A stretch of DNA of 64,000 nt. Source: JAWPMT01 sp965227935 (GTDB taxonomy: Bacteria; Bacteroidota; Bacteroidia; Cytophagales; Cyclobacteriaceae). The translations under genes were made by a program, and so were the position numbers. Under the pieces are notes generated by a model, which was given only the letters and a program-made list of their open reading frames with translations, searched no databases and was not told the origin of the DNA. Within the stretch, counting starts at the first letter, position 1, and each line of letters begins with the position of its first letter. Below, piece after piece: positions 17,745 through 27,185 of the stretch. The stretch spans positions 1,302,001 through 1,366,000 of the forward strand of contig CBDDGS010000043.1 of the NCBI GenBank assembly GCA_965227935.1. Direction: 5' to 3'.

Positions 17745-20404
17745 ACGACCTGCAACAACCTCCCAAAATGCCGCTGAGATTTCTGCGATTCTACTGCGGA
17801 GATCGGCGATTGGAAGAAATTGAAGGAGATCTTTTCGAGCTATACAATGATTTTGTTGAGGAAAAGGGACCCCGCTTTGCCACCTTTTTCTATTGGTGGT
17901 TGGTCATCCGCAACATACGCTCTTACGCATTCAAAAAGTCAAAAATGAAAAATAAAGGCGCTACTGCAATCATCATGTTCTTTGGTCACAACCTGAAGGT
18001 CTCCTGGAGAGATCTCCTTAAAAACAGAACAACATCAATCATCAACGTACTGGGGCTTTCCATTGGTCTGGCCTCGTTTATCCTGATCTATCGGATCATC
18101 ACATTTGAATTAAGCTTCAACACCCATCTACCGGATAGCGATCGAGTGGCCCGGATCTACACGGATTTCGAGGGTGTGAACGGCGGCCAGTTCACCAATA
18201 TGGGAGTGGCAGTTCCCGTTGCCTCGTACGTGAGGGACAACCTCAAAGGCCTTGAAGTCCTCTCACATTTCCATACGTTCAGCAGTGAGGTGAAGATCCC
18301 CACAACCGGCGGTGGCTTCAAGGAACACCAGGACAACGATGGTATTCTGCTGGCAGACTCGAGCTATTTCCAAATTGTTGACCAATATGTTTGGCTGTCA
18401 GGGTCTCGTGATGAGTCGTTGAATAGACCGTTCCAGGTAGTACTAACAGAAGCCAAGGCCCGGTTATATTTTGATGACCTGGAACTGGATGAGATGATCG
18501 GAAAGACCATCGTTTACCAGGACTCACTAAAGACCATTGTATCCGGTATTGTTCGACAAGAAAAGGCAACTACAGACTTCGACTTCACGGAGATGATATC
18601 GTATTCTACCATTGGTGCCAGTTGGCTGGAAGATAGTTACGACCCCAAAGCATGGGGCAATACCAATAGCAACTCACAGCTCTTTGTAAAGTCGACAAGC
18701 CTTGCCGCCCGGCAGGCGATGGAGCAGCAGATGGTCGTCATAACTGACTCCATTCTGCAGAAAAACGAGGACAATGCATGGAAACGTTCCTTCTTTTTAC
18801 AGCCCCTCGATGACCTACATTACAATGCGGGTGTTGGGATTTTCGACTCCTCCCCGGCACCGATCTATCCATCCACTTTGAAGACGCTTGGCGCCGTCGC
18901 TCTCCTACTGCTGCTGATTGCCATCTTCAATTTTATCAACCTGGAAACTGCGCAGGCCAGTACCAAACTCAAAGAAGTGGGCATTCGGAAAGTAATCGGC
19001 TCGACGAGAAGACTACTACTGGGGCGATTCATTTTCAATGCACTGATCATTACTTTCGCTTCTATCACCGTTGCTGTGCCATTGGCATCTTACAGCATTT
19101 CTCTCTTCAGTGAATTTGTACCCGCAAAACTCACACTTGGCCTGGACCAACTGGACTTCTGGGCTTTTCTGATCGGTACCGGCCTGGTGGTGGGGTTGGT
19201 CGCAGGACTGTATCCTGCCCTGCTGATCTCGACACAAAGCGTCTCGTCAGCCTTAAAGCAGGGACTGAACCACCAAGGAAAAAGCAATAGGTCCTACCTA
19301 AGAAAAGGATTGATCATCTTCCAGTTCATTTTCTCACAGTTCCTGATCATGGGAACAGTCGTGGTGCTTACTCAAATCAATTTCATGCTGGACAAGGACC
19401 TCGGCTTTGACCAGGATGGGATTGTTTATGCGTGGATCCCATGGCATACTCCCGATGAAAAGTCGGCAGTGCTAAAGAATGAATTATCGACCATCCCTGA
19501 GATACAAGAGCTAAGTCTCAATAGCGGTACACCTGCACGTAGGGGGTGGAGCACCAGCACCCTCACGCATATGAAAGACAGTGTTGAATCTCAACATCGG
19601 GCGCATGTCCGTAGCGGAGATTCCGAATATTTCAAACTATTTGGCATAGATCTCCTCGCCGGTAGAATGGTGCTGTCCCGGGAAGAAGGACAGGAAGTCC
19701 TCATCAATGAAACGTTCCGAAAAGAATTGGGATATGCCACCAACGAAGAAGGTGTCGGAGCGAGATTAGGTGATAGTTACATAGTAGTCGGGGTGACCTC
19801 CGATTTCCATACACAGTCATTGCACTTCGATGTGGAGCCCACTTTCTACCGGTATTCAGAAGGTGAAAACTACTTGGCTATGAAGGTCAATCTCCAGCAA
19901 GATCTAACACAAACGATCGACGATATAACTGCGGCATGGGAGCGTGTCCTTCCGGAAGCTGAATTGGATCTCAAGTTTATGGATGAGACCGTCGAGCGGT
20001 TCTACAGTAGCGAAAAGAAGACATCGAAATTGGCCTCATTAGCCACGGGCATCGCAATATTTATCTCGTGCCTGGGACTGTTTGGATTGATTTCGTTCAC
20101 CACTGTGCAGCGCACAAAGGAAATTGGCATTAGAAAGGTATTGGGAGCTTCAGTTGTTCAGATTGGCAATGTCATTTCGAAGGAATTTATGGTCCTGATA
20201 GTGCTCTCACTATTGTTCTCGATACCGCTGAGCTACTACTATACGCACCAGTGGTTGGAGAATTTCTCATTCCAAATCGACGTGGCGTGGTGGATTTATG
20301 GATTGGGAGGAATCGTCTCCATCATTGTGGCTTTCTTATCGGTTGGATTCAAGATTTGGCAAGCGTCGTCGGCGAATCCGGTGGAGTCGTTGCGATACGA
20401 ATAA
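17741..20404 (+). CDS. FtsX/MacB-type ABC transporter permease with prefix domain
   Basis: 887 residues. An N-terminal prefix (residues 1-65, FYCGDRRLEEIEGDLFELY) precedes a standard permease: TM1 at about 95-118, a large MacB-like periplasmic core at 120-370, three TM helices at about 375-500, then a second core and a final FtsX domain (TKEIGIRKVLGAS at about 805, ending ANPVESLRYE). Two GIRKV-type loops mark the ATPase contact sites. No ABC ATPase lies nearby, so it must pair with one encoded elsewhere. It probably exports or senses an envelope-active compound under PadR control. Confidence 0.88.
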   Translation: MNDLQQPPKMPLRFLRFYCGDRRLEEIEGDLFELYNDFVEEKGPRFATFFYWWLVIRNIRSYAFKKSKMKNKGATAIIMFFGHNLKVSWRDLLKNRTTSIINVLGLSIGLASFILIYRIITFELSFNTHLPDSDRVARIYTDFEGVNGGQFTNMGVAVPVASYVRDNLKGLEVLSHFHTFSSEVKIPTTGGGFKEHQDNDGILLADSSYFQIVDQYVWLSGSRDESLNRPFQVVLTEAKARLYFDDLELDEMIGKTIVYQDSLKTIVSGIVRQEKATTDFDFTEMISYSTIGASWLEDSYDPKAWGNTNSNSQLFVKSTSLAARQAMEQQMVVITDSILQKNEDNAWKRSFFLQPLDDLHYNAGVGIFDSSPAPIYPSTLKTLGAVALLLLLIAIFNFINLETAQASTKLKEVGIRKVIGSTRRLLLGRFIFNALIITFASITVAVPLASYSISLFSEFVPAKLTLGLDQLDFWAFLIGTGLVVGLVAGLYPALLISTQSVSSALKQGLNHQGKSNRSYLRKGLIIFQFIFSQFLIMGTVVVLTQINFMLDKDLGFDQDGIVYAWIPWHTPDEKSAVLKNELSTIPEIQELSLNSGTPARRGWSTSTLTHMKDSVESQHRAHVRSGDSEYFKLFGIDLLAGRMVLSREEGQEVLINETFRKELGYATNEEGVGARLGDSYIVVGVTSDFHTQSLHFDVEPTFYRYSEGENYLAMKVNLQQDLTQTIDDITAAWERVLPEAELDLKFMDETVERFYSSEKKTSKLASLATGIAIFISCLGLFGLISFTTVQRTKEIGIRKVLGASVVQIGNVISKEFMVLIVLSLLFSIPLSYYYTHQWLENFSFQIDVAWWIYGLGGIVSIIVAFLSVGFKIWQASSANPVESLRYE

Positions 20405-20660
20405 TTGAAATTGAAAATGGATAATTGAAAATGGCTTGCGGTGTGGAGCAAGTCTTCGCCATCAAAAGCGAGGGCGGGGTAAGTGTGAGGATTGGAGTGT
20501 GAGTGTGAGTGTGAGTAATATGGAGAATAGATAATTGAAAATGGCTGTAAGCGCGTACTTGAGAATTTGGTGCTCAGCCCGACCTGCTCAATTTTCCATT
20601 TATCCAAGGCAACCTTTTGAGGATTCTTGCATCTATCAATAAAGGCAAACTCAAAATATC
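20405..20660. repeat. Low-complexity intergenic repeats
   Basis: GATAATTGAAAATGGCT occurs near 20419-20435 and again near 20528-20544. Between them is a short GTGTGA/GAGTGT microsatellite (about 20490-20516). There is no gene. Such AT-rich direct repeats are typical filler downstream of Bacteroidota operons. Confidence 0.45.
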
Positions 20661-21407
20661 ATGTTCACTAACCGACTCAAATTTCTAAGCATCGTAGCCC
20701 TGTGGTTCGTCCTCTCACCGGCAGTAGCCCAACAGATTGAGGAAATCCCATTGACTTCTTTCAACAAGATCGTTGTGGGCCCCCACATTGACGTAGAACT
20801 TATCCAGGGCAATGAAGAAAAAACAATGCTCAAATACAGCGGCGTCGATCGGCAGGACATCCACGTGGATATCGATGGCAACACGCTACGTCTCTATCTG
20901 GATGGTGCGCGAATGATCCCAAAAGACCAGCAATACAATACGAAGAAACCCAAAAAATCGAAGTACGCTGATGCAAGAGTGAGGGCTCAGGTCAGTTACG
21001 TCACACTGAAGAAGCTCAAAGTTCGAGGCGAAGACAGGGTCATTTGCAATAGCTCGTTGACTGGAGACCGATTCAAGCTACGGCTCTTTGGCGAAAACGA
21101 CGTGGTCCTAACGTCGGTCGAGACAGATGTCTTTGTGGCTTCCCTGTTTGGTGAAAATGAACTGCAGGTAGATGCTGGCGCCGTAGGAAAAGGAAAGTAC
21201 AAATTCTTTGGTGACAACGAAGTCGACGCCATTGGCCTGGCCAGTGATTACTCTAAGGCTAAGTCCTTCGGAGAGAGCGAGTTCCGACTCAATGTGGATG
21301 ATCTTTTCCGAGTATCCTCCTTTGGCGAATCCATTTTCCGCTTTACCGGCGATGCGGAGGTTTCACGTGGCTTCATGTTTGGCGAAAACTCCATCTATCA
21401 GAAATAG
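20661..21407 (+). CDS. Secreted GIN-domain (DUF2807) protein
   Basis: 248 residues with a signal peptide (LKFLSIVALWFVLSPAVAQQ, cleavage near residue 23). The mature part is a right-handed beta-helix-like repeat protein: short strands repeat with SFGE/LFGE/FFGD turns (RLFGENDVVL, SLFGENELQV, KFFGDNEVDA, KSFGESEFRL). This matches the head-GIN domain, common as secreted or surface proteins of Bacteroidota. The function is unknown, possibly adhesion or cell-surface structure. Confidence 0.8.
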   Translation: MFTNRLKFLSIVALWFVLSPAVAQQIEEIPLTSFNKIVVGPHIDVELIQGNEEKTMLKYSGVDRQDIHVDIDGNTLRLYLDGARMIPKDQQYNTKKPKKSKYADARVRAQVSYVTLKKLKVRGEDRVICNSSLTGDRFKLRLFGENDVVLTSVETDVFVASLFGENELQVDAGAVGKGKYKFFGDNEVDAIGLASDYSKAKSFGESEFRLNVDDLFRVSSFGESIFRFTGDAEVSRGFMFGENSIYQK

Positions 21408-21485
21408 ACAAGGGACTGAAAATCTGCAAATTGTGGGTGGCTCTTGTATTTTCCGGTAAAAGCGGCCTGCAATTCCGTTTTTTGC

Positions 21486-21493
21486 TATCTTTG
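21486..21493 (+). promoter_or_regulatory. Candidate Bacteroidota -7 promoter element
   Basis: TATCTTTG fits the Bacteroidota sigma -7 consensus TAnnTTTG and lies 136 bases before the ATG at 21629. No clear TTG -33 box is present at the expected spacing, so this is tentative. Confidence 0.3.
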
Positions 21494-21628
21494 TTAGGTT
21501 GAGATAGATCCTATTGGCGCTATCAATAAGACCAGCACTCGGTGTAGTTGCTAAATCCATTCCAAGACTCATTCGACGAGATTGAGGTACACAGACAACT
21601 AAAGGTTATAGACAAAAGCAACCGCAAA

Positions 21629-22504
21629 ATGATTTCGACACCACCGCCACACCTACTTTCTGTGAAAGGAGCCATCCTAGCAATGGTTCTAATGACAGCC
21701 CCTCTATTGAGTTACAGCCAGGAGAGATTAATCGACCGGCTCGCCATGGAGCTTACAGAAAAGCCCGATACGATCAGGTATCTCGCCTATTACGATGAAG
21801 CCACAAAGGGCAGCTCGCAACTGTTGGAGCTGATCGCTGACGGTGCGGATTCCGTCCCACACGTCGATCCGGGTCACCCACTCTGGTTTGCTACCATGGA
21901 GGACTTCGTAAATCACAAATTGGGCGGATTCCATCACGGCGAGTACAAACCGGCTTTCAGCCAAATGCCCATTACCTTCGACTCCATTAGTATCGGATAC
22001 CCGATGCATGATGGCTTTACTGCCCTGGGGATTTATTATCAGGCAGAGGAAACATTGCATGAGGCGCTGGGTATCATCTCATCTCACAAGATCCCAGAGC
22101 AAAACTGGAGTTTTCACAAACCCCACTCAAAGGATATCCACTTCCTGAAAGAGCAGGAAGAAAACTGGTTCTTTGAATTTGAAGGCCTGGATCACCCGCT
22201 TTCTTTCATTTTCAAGATAGAAACACCCGTCGGAGAATTCCTGATGGCCCTGGCGCAAGGCGATGGTCATAGCAGCTTTCACAACAAAGGCAAGCACTAT
22301 CACTTCACCATCTTCAAACGGAGCAGTCACCACTGGGAGTTTTATGACAGATTTCTCACTGACAGCTTCCTCCTTCCGTGGATGGACATGGATGGGGATG
22401 GAGTACCAGAGCTCCTCTACGAAGCTCATGGATCCATCTTCTTCGGCGTCTTCAGCTTCTACCCCAACTATCACAGCGTAGTGCCACTGTCGGGGGAGAG
22501 ATAA
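21629..22504 (+). CDS. Hypothetical secreted protein
   Basis: 291 residues from the ATG at 21629 (MISTPPPHLLSVKGAILAMV), which gives a proper signal peptide ending near LLSYSQ. An in-frame TTG 81 bases upstream is less likely. The mature part has no domain I recognise. Near the C-terminus is MDMDGDGVPELLYEAHGSIFF, which resembles an FG-GAP or calcium-loop segment (DxDxDG). Aromatic residues are frequent. No operon partner is obvious; rtcB lies convergent downstream. Confidence 0.65.
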   Translation: MISTPPPHLLSVKGAILAMVLMTAPLLSYSQERLIDRLAMELTEKPDTIRYLAYYDEATKGSSQLLELIADGADSVPHVDPGHPLWFATMEDFVNHKLGGFHHGEYKPAFSQMPITFDSISIGYPMHDGFTALGIYYQAEETLHEALGIISSHKIPEQNWSFHKPHSKDIHFLKEQEENWFFEFEGLDHPLSFIFKIETPVGEFLMALAQGDGHSSFHNKGKHYHFTIFKRSSHHWEFYDRFLTDSFLLPWMDMDGDGVPELLYEAHGSIFFGVFSFYPNYHSVVPLSGER

Positions 22505-22531
22505 AAGGCTCAACATCCACCTAGCCTTCAA

Positions 22532-23950
22532 TCAATCCACCTCCTGAAACCTCCTCTCCCCACACATCCTGACGACCTTCGGGGTGAACTGACCCAATAC
22601 CTCGACCAAGTCGGTCTGATTGGCCATCACCTGGTGGATGTCCTTGTACGCCATCGGCGCTTCATCCAATCCGGAGCCAATCACCGTGACACCCGCCTTC
22701 TTGAGGTGCTTACGCACTTCATTAGCAGACAAGGTCTCCTTCGCTCTCGTCCGAGACATCACGCGACCAGCACCGTGAGAGGCTGAATTCACCGACTCCT
22801 CGGCACCTCTGCCCCGCACAATAAAGCCCGGAGAGGTCATCGAGCCGGGGATGATCCCAAGGACACCCTGCCCCGCCGGCGTAGCTCCCTTGCGGTGGAC
22901 GATCAGCTCGTTGCCCTCCGCATCCAGCTCCTTCCAGGCGAAGTTGTGGTGGTTCTCGATCATCGCCAGCGGTTGCTCGCCGAGCGACGCCGCCATCCGA
23001 TCATGGATCTGGTGGTGGCAGGCAGACGCGTAATCACCGGCGAGGTTCATCGCCAGCCAGTATTCCTGACCTTCTTCTGTATCGAGATCCAACCACGCGA
23101 GGTGCTTCGCTTCCGAAGGCAGTTGGCAGAGATCCATCGCCAGGCGTGTGTAGTGCCGCGCGATGTTCGCGCCCAAGCCCCGAGAACCTGAGTGTGACAG
23201 TACCGCCAGGTATTTACCCGCGGGCAGATCCCACTCATTATCGGCGGTCAACAGGTCGGCTGTACCGAACTCCACAAAGTGATTGCCCCCTCCTGACGAA
23301 CCAATCTGGGCATACGCCCTATCCTTCAGATTCTTGAGGATGTTGATCTCTCCGAACAGCTTTCGATCCAGCACTTCGTGATCCTTTGGCCGCTCGAATG
23401 ACGCATTACCGAAACGGGTGTGATCCAACAACAGCTGCTGGTACTCCTCGCGGTGGCGTCTTTCGAACACAGCCGGAATATCGTACAGCATCATGCACAT
23501 CCGACAGCCGATATCGACACCGACACCGTAAGGGATCACTGCGTTTTCCGTCGCCAGCACGCCACCAATGGGCAAGCCATAGCCCTGGTGGGCATCAGCC
23601 ATCAGTGCGCCAGTCTTCGTAACCGGCAGTTTCATAGCGATCTCCATTTGATTGATGGCGCCCGGCTCGATGCCCTCCTGACCGTAGATTCTGTAATCCA
23701 GTCGGTGCTTCTTGAGCTCTAGCCGCTGCTTCTCTTCCTGGATCAGTAGTGACTTGGCAATAGGGCCCAGCTTCTCGTGATCCCTGTACAAGGCAGGATT
23801 CTCCAAGACGCGTACCAACAGTTCGACCTTGTGCTTCCGGGTCTTCCCACGGAAGTCCTTCTCCATGACCTTCATCGCCATGCCTATGACCCTCCCCTCA
23901 GGGTAACCCAGCTTTCTGAGCTCCCTTCCGGATACTCTATTCGTTGCCAT
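22532..23950 (-). CDS. rtcB: RNA-splicing ligase RtcB (3'-phosphate RNA ligase)
   Basis: 472 residues from ATG 23950 (MATNRVSGRELRKLG); a weaker start lies 33 bases upstream. RtcB joins RNA 2',3'-cyclic phosphate or 3'-phosphate ends to 5'-OH ends using GTP and Mn. Family motifs are intact: DAHQGYGLPIGGV, GVGVDIGCRM with the metal Cys, SSGGGNHFVEFG, LSHSGSRG, RKGATPAGQG and SASHGAGRVMSR (guanylylated His region). It is the last gene of a minus-strand set led by a structured tRNA-like RNA region and slipin. The next gene upstream is separated by only 11 bases. No archease or RtcA gene was found in the window. Confidence 0.95.
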   Translation of the reverse strand: MATNRVSGRELRKLGYPEGRVIGMAMKVMEKDFRGKTRKHKVELLVRVLENPALYRDHEKLGPIAKSLLIQEEKQRLELKKHRLDYRIYGQEGIEPGAINQMEIAMKLPVTKTGALMADAHQGYGLPIGGVLATENAVIPYGVGVDIGCRMCMMLYDIPAVFERRHREEYQQLLLDHTRFGNASFERPKDHEVLDRKLFGEINILKNLKDRAYAQIGSSGGGNHFVEFGTADLLTADNEWDLPAGKYLAVLSHSGSRGLGANIARHYTRLAMDLCQLPSEAKHLAWLDLDTEEGQEYWLAMNLAGDYASACHHQIHDRMAASLGEQPLAMIENHHNFAWKELDAEGNELIVHRKGATPAGQGVLGIIPGSMTSPGFIVRGRGAEESVNSASHGAGRVMSRTRAKETLSANEVRKHLKKAGVTVIGSGLDEAPMAYKDIHQVMANQTDLVEVLGQFTPKVVRMCGERRFQEVD

Positions 23951-23961
23951 TTCTTTACAAG

Positions 23962-24915
23962 TTAAACATTGAGATAAAACCAATTTTTTGCTGCCCTCAG
24001 CCTTTTGCGCAGGCGCTTGTCTTTCCCCAAGAAGTCCGGATAATTTGTCGTCTTCTTGAAGCCAAATTTTCGGGGCAGTTTTGTGTAGATCGATATGGGC
24101 GGTCTGGAAAAGCGAGGCATGGCCTTCATGGCATTACCCGACTCGTGCGTGTGATAGTAGATCTTTCGAAATCCCAGCTCTTTGACCGAGAAGTTGATGG
24201 CCAGATTGAGTAGCGCCTCGTCCCAGATCGGCTGATAGGGCAAGACATACTCCCGTCGATACTGCAGGAAGTCATCAATGTGAACGGCGCAAAGTTTGGA
24301 CGGCAACTTGCCCCCCTTTTTCCTTATCTCTCGTCGATGGCGACGCACCCATTCTTTCTGATCCTCGACGTATCGCAGCCAGTCATTTTGTATTTCCTCG
24401 ATCAAGACTTCGCCCGTGTCAAAGTCGAAGTCCAGGCGTACCCACCCCATAGTGAAGCCTCCCTTTTTGCGAACAGGATGCCTGTCGTAAACGAAAGGAT
24501 GGGTCTTCCCGGGCTTCATGAGCTCGTAGTAGCCATGGTTGTGAAAGGCATCGAAATTCAGTTGAAGCACGAGGTTCCACCCCGCCCTCGACGTTTGATA
24601 CCACAAGTCATGGTCCTTGTTGCTCGCCTGGCCCCAGGATCCCAATGTGTAGTGAAACTCTCGACAGTCCATCGGCCTCGACTCCTCCAGTTTGCCCGGT
24701 GATATCTTGCCATTCCCCGCCGCTGCAAGGAGCCGTTGGGCGATCTCCTTGCGGGCAAGGAAGCCAAATGGCGATTTCTTGAAAGCTCCAATACTGATCT
24801 CCTCCTTCACTGCCAACTTCATCATATCGATCACATACTTGTCCTTGAAGTATGCATAGCCGACCTTACCGGTCCCCAGCATCTTCTTGACGAATTGTAA
24901 TTCGCTAGCTGTCAT
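23962..24915 (-). CDS. EIQNDW-domain protein encoded with rtcB
   Basis: 317 residues from ATG 24915 (MTASELQFVKKML); the GTG at 24978 is an alternative. Two conserved-looking segments stand out: VLIEEIQNDWLRYV (about residues 170-183) and IWDEALLNLAINFSVKELGFRKI (about 230-252) followed by YYHTHESG. The same pair, an IEEIQSDWH-like strand then WxxxALxxxIxxAxxxGF, is what I remember from a domain in phage and plasmid polyvalent proteins. The middle is aromatic-rich and the C-terminus very basic (KRLRKRLRAAK), which suits RNA binding. It ends 11 bases before the rtcB start, so they are cotranscribed. The function is unknown. Confidence 0.7.
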   Translation of the reverse strand: MTASELQFVKKMLGTGKVGYAYFKDKYVIDMMKLAVKEEISIGAFKKSPFGFLARKEIAQRLLAAAGNGKISPGKLEESRPMDCREFHYTLGSWGQASNKDHDLWYQTSRAGWNLVLQLNFDAFHNHGYYELMKPGKTHPFVYDRHPVRKKGGFTMGWVRLDFDFDTGEVLIEEIQNDWLRYVEDQKEWVRRHRREIRKKGGKLPSKLCAVHIDDFLQYRREYVLPYQPIWDEALLNLAINFSVKELGFRKIYYHTHESGNAMKAMPRFSRPPISIYTKLPRKFGFKKTTNYPDFLGKDKRLRKRLRAAKNWFYLNV

Positions 24916-24978
24916 TGCTATTTTGTTTCTTGTTCGTAGATGATTGTTCTTGGACAATCCCTTGAATGGGATCACCAC

Positions 24979-25217
24979 CGAGCCACACGATGCTTCATCA
25001 CGTGGGGGTTAGGATGCGGACGACAGCTTCTGAAGAAAACCAATGACACTCCATCGCGTCATCCAGAGGGAGGGTTCTAACCCGACTGAAGGATCTCTTT
25101 GACGCGACTACGATGATCCTTCGTCGAAGATTCTTCATTCCTCCCGATAGCCATCGGGATCCATTCTGAATGACGAAGGAGAATGTGCAAAGACCGGGAC
25201 CTTAGCGGCCCCGATCG
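24979..25217. repeat. Intergenic region with paired inverted dispersed repeats
   Basis: Two copies of the dispersed repeat face each other: a divergent copy at about 25048-25094 (GTCATCCAGA, ending GAAGGATCT) and a reverse copy at 25128-25174 that contains the hairpin CCCGATAGCCATCGGG. Together they could fold into a large cruciform or RNA hairpin inside the rtcB transcript. There is no gene. Confidence 0.5.
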
Positions 25218-25715
25218 TCACATCAGCAAAGCCAGCGACCAGCGCTTGCTACGGCATCGACGGAGGTTGTCCTTCAGGACGCTGAGCTCATGCTCATCGA
25301 GCGTCCATCTAATACCCAGTCGATAAAACCTCATCGCTTGACGCAAATGGCCCCCAACCTCTTTGTTGCGACCCAGTTCGTTGTAGATAAACGACTGGCT
25401 CACTCGAGGTATATTGAGCGCCCTGAGCAACAGTGCCTCATGCTCATCAAAGCGCTTGCAATCAAAAAGCAATTGCGCCAGGTGGATGTAAGTAGCTCCA
25501 TAGTTGGGGCTGTACTTCATCGCCAGCATGAGGTGCCTCTCGGCCTTCTCCAAGTCATTGAGGTGGTTGAGGTACAACCAACCCATGTGGTTGTGAGCCA
25601 TCGCAAACGTAGGCTCGTCGGCCAACGCATACTCCAATAGCTCCCTACCCTTCAGATAGTTTTCTTCCCTGAAAGCGTCCTCGGCATCCAGGATATATTG
25701 ATCCAAAACATACAT
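25218..25715 (-). CDS. Small TPR-repeat protein in rtcB set
   Basis: 165 residues, cytosolic, with no signal peptide. It is built from about four helical TPR-like repeats: YLKGRELLEYALADEPTFAM, LEKAERHLMLAMKYSPNYGA, FDEHEALLLRALNIPRVSQS and LRQAMRFYRLGIRWTLDEHE. TPR proteins act as protein-binding scaffolds. It lies between slipin and the EIQNDW gene on the same strand and may bridge the slipin with the RNA enzymes, which is inference. The C-terminus is basic (RRCRSKRWS). Confidence 0.75.
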   Translation of the reverse strand: MYVLDQYILDAEDAFREENYLKGRELLEYALADEPTFAMAHNHMGWLYLNHLNDLEKAERHLMLAMKYSPNYGATYIHLAQLLFDCKRFDEHEALLLRALNIPRVSQSFIYNELGRNKEVGGHLRQAMRFYRLGIRWTLDEHELSVLKDNLRRCRSKRWSLALLM

Positions 25716-25827
25716 TGTCCTGGTCTCATATTTCTTGATTCTAAATCGGGCAGCCGCAAAAGCATCTCTAATTCATTCAGGGTACGTTCAAGAATCCATT
25801 GTTCATTGTCCTGATTCAGGACAGAAT

Positions 25828-25853
25828 AGATTCTTCCCGTTGGTCTGAATGAC
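25828..25853. repeat. Dispersed intergenic repeat, further copy
   Basis: AGATTCTTCC, five variable bases, then GTCTGAATGAC: the reverse complement of the element at 14175-14200, differing mainly in the central five bases. Confidence 0.5.
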
Positions 25854-25876
25854 GGGCTTTTGCAGCCGCCCTTACA

Positions 25877-26992
25877 CTATTTGCCGTTCGTGAAGATGCT
25901 CTTCAACTGATCGATCACCTGGCCGTTTCCGGTGACAGTGATCTCACCAATCTTCTCAGCGATCTTCTCGACGTACTCCATCTCCTTGAGCTTGAACAAC
26001 ATCTCGTTGTCCTCCATCAGCTTCGCAGTGTTCAGGAGGCTTCGTGTAGAAGCAGTCTCCTCCCTGCGCATGATCACGTTGGCTTGCGCCTGCTTTTGCG
26101 CGACCAGCACCTGGTTCATGATATCCCTCACCTCACCAGGCAGGATGATATCACGGACACCGCAGTCGGTGACGGTGACACCCAAGGCTTCAGCCTTCGG
26201 CTTGATGACCTCACGGACATACGCTGCCATGCCATCTTTTTTATCCAGCAACTCATCCAGCGTCAGGGTACCGATGTACTCCCGCAGGGCGAGCTGCATG
26301 AAAGTGTACAGCTGCTTCTCGTAGTCCTTGTTGTCGATCACGGCCTTTTCGATGTCTGTGACTCGGTATTGGGCCATGAAGTTGACACGCAGAGGCGCCT
26401 TGTCGCGGGTAAGGATCTCCTGTCCAGACACCTCGATTTGCCGCTGTCTCAGATCGACCTTGTCGACCTTCACAGGGATGGTGTTTTTCCAGAAGAAGTA
26501 AGTACCCGTGGTGAGGATCTTGTCGAACATACCGTCGATGTACAACACCGCCTTCTCGTAAGATTCGACAACGAACACCCTCAGGTAAGGCAGCACCTCT
26601 CGGCGCTCGAGGATTGTCAGACCGATGTCTTCGGTGATCTCCACTTTGCTCAAGTCTGCCTTGATGAAAGTATGATCTACCGACCCTTTCCAGAACATGT
26701 GTTTACCGGGGGTGAGCACCTGCTTGAAGTTCCCGTCCTCATATTGCAGGCATATTTCGTTGTCCTGCACGTCGACGACGGTGAGCTCCTGGCGCAAGTC
26801 TTCGTCCTCCAGCAACAGGTTGATACCTCCTGGTACACCTGCCGGCATGTAAAAGGGCTTGCCTCGATCGTACCGGATCACCGTCTCAAACGGGAAGATC
26901 CAGTAGACCCCTTTGGTCAATATGCGACTGTAATCACCTCGTTTGAAGACGAGACCTACAGTTCCCGTGTTGATTCTGATCCTTTTCATCAT
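25877..26992 (-). CDS. Slipin-family SPFH protein with three N-terminal repeats
   Basis: 371 residues. The SPFH/stomatin core is at about 150-330 (GQEILTRDKAPLRVNFMAQYRV, LTLDELLDKKDGM, GVTVTDCGVRDIILPGEVRDIM). Unlike classic slipins there is no N-terminal membrane helix. Instead three copies of a roughly 55-residue beta motif precede the core: GLVFKRGDYSRILTKGVYWI, CLQYEDGNFKQVLTPGKHMFW and AVLYIDGMFDKILTTGTYFFW. From memory, slipins of this type occur beside RtcB in other bacteria. It is the first protein gene after the tRNA-like RNA region and probably the scaffold of the system. The start MMKRIRINTG follows a short AT-rich leader. Confidence 0.85.
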   Translation of the reverse strand: MMKRIRINTGTVGLVFKRGDYSRILTKGVYWIFPFETVIRYDRGKPFYMPAGVPGGINLLLEDEDLRQELTVVDVQDNEICLQYEDGNFKQVLTPGKHMFWKGSVDHTFIKADLSKVEITEDIGLTILERREVLPYLRVFVVESYEKAVLYIDGMFDKILTTGTYFFWKNTIPVKVDKVDLRQRQIEVSGQEILTRDKAPLRVNFMAQYRVTDIEKAVIDNKDYEKQLYTFMQLALREYIGTLTLDELLDKKDGMAAYVREVIKPKAEALGVTVTDCGVRDIILPGEVRDIMNQVLVAQKQAQANVIMRREETASTRSLLNTAKLMEDNEMLFKLKEMEYVEKIAEKIGEITVTGNGQVIDQLKSIFTNGK

Positions 26993-27185
26993 CTTGTCAC
27001 GTTAGCGTTATACATCTATTTTACTCATCGGCCGAAGCCAATACTTTTTATCATTTCTTTGGGGCCCTCTTCCGGCTGTCACCTCTCGCCCTTCGCCGCG
27101 CTAGCCACCGCACCTACTTGCTCGGGCTCAAACAACCGGCTCCATCCGGGGTCCGACGTTCGTGGGCCGGTCAGCCCTGGCTTTG

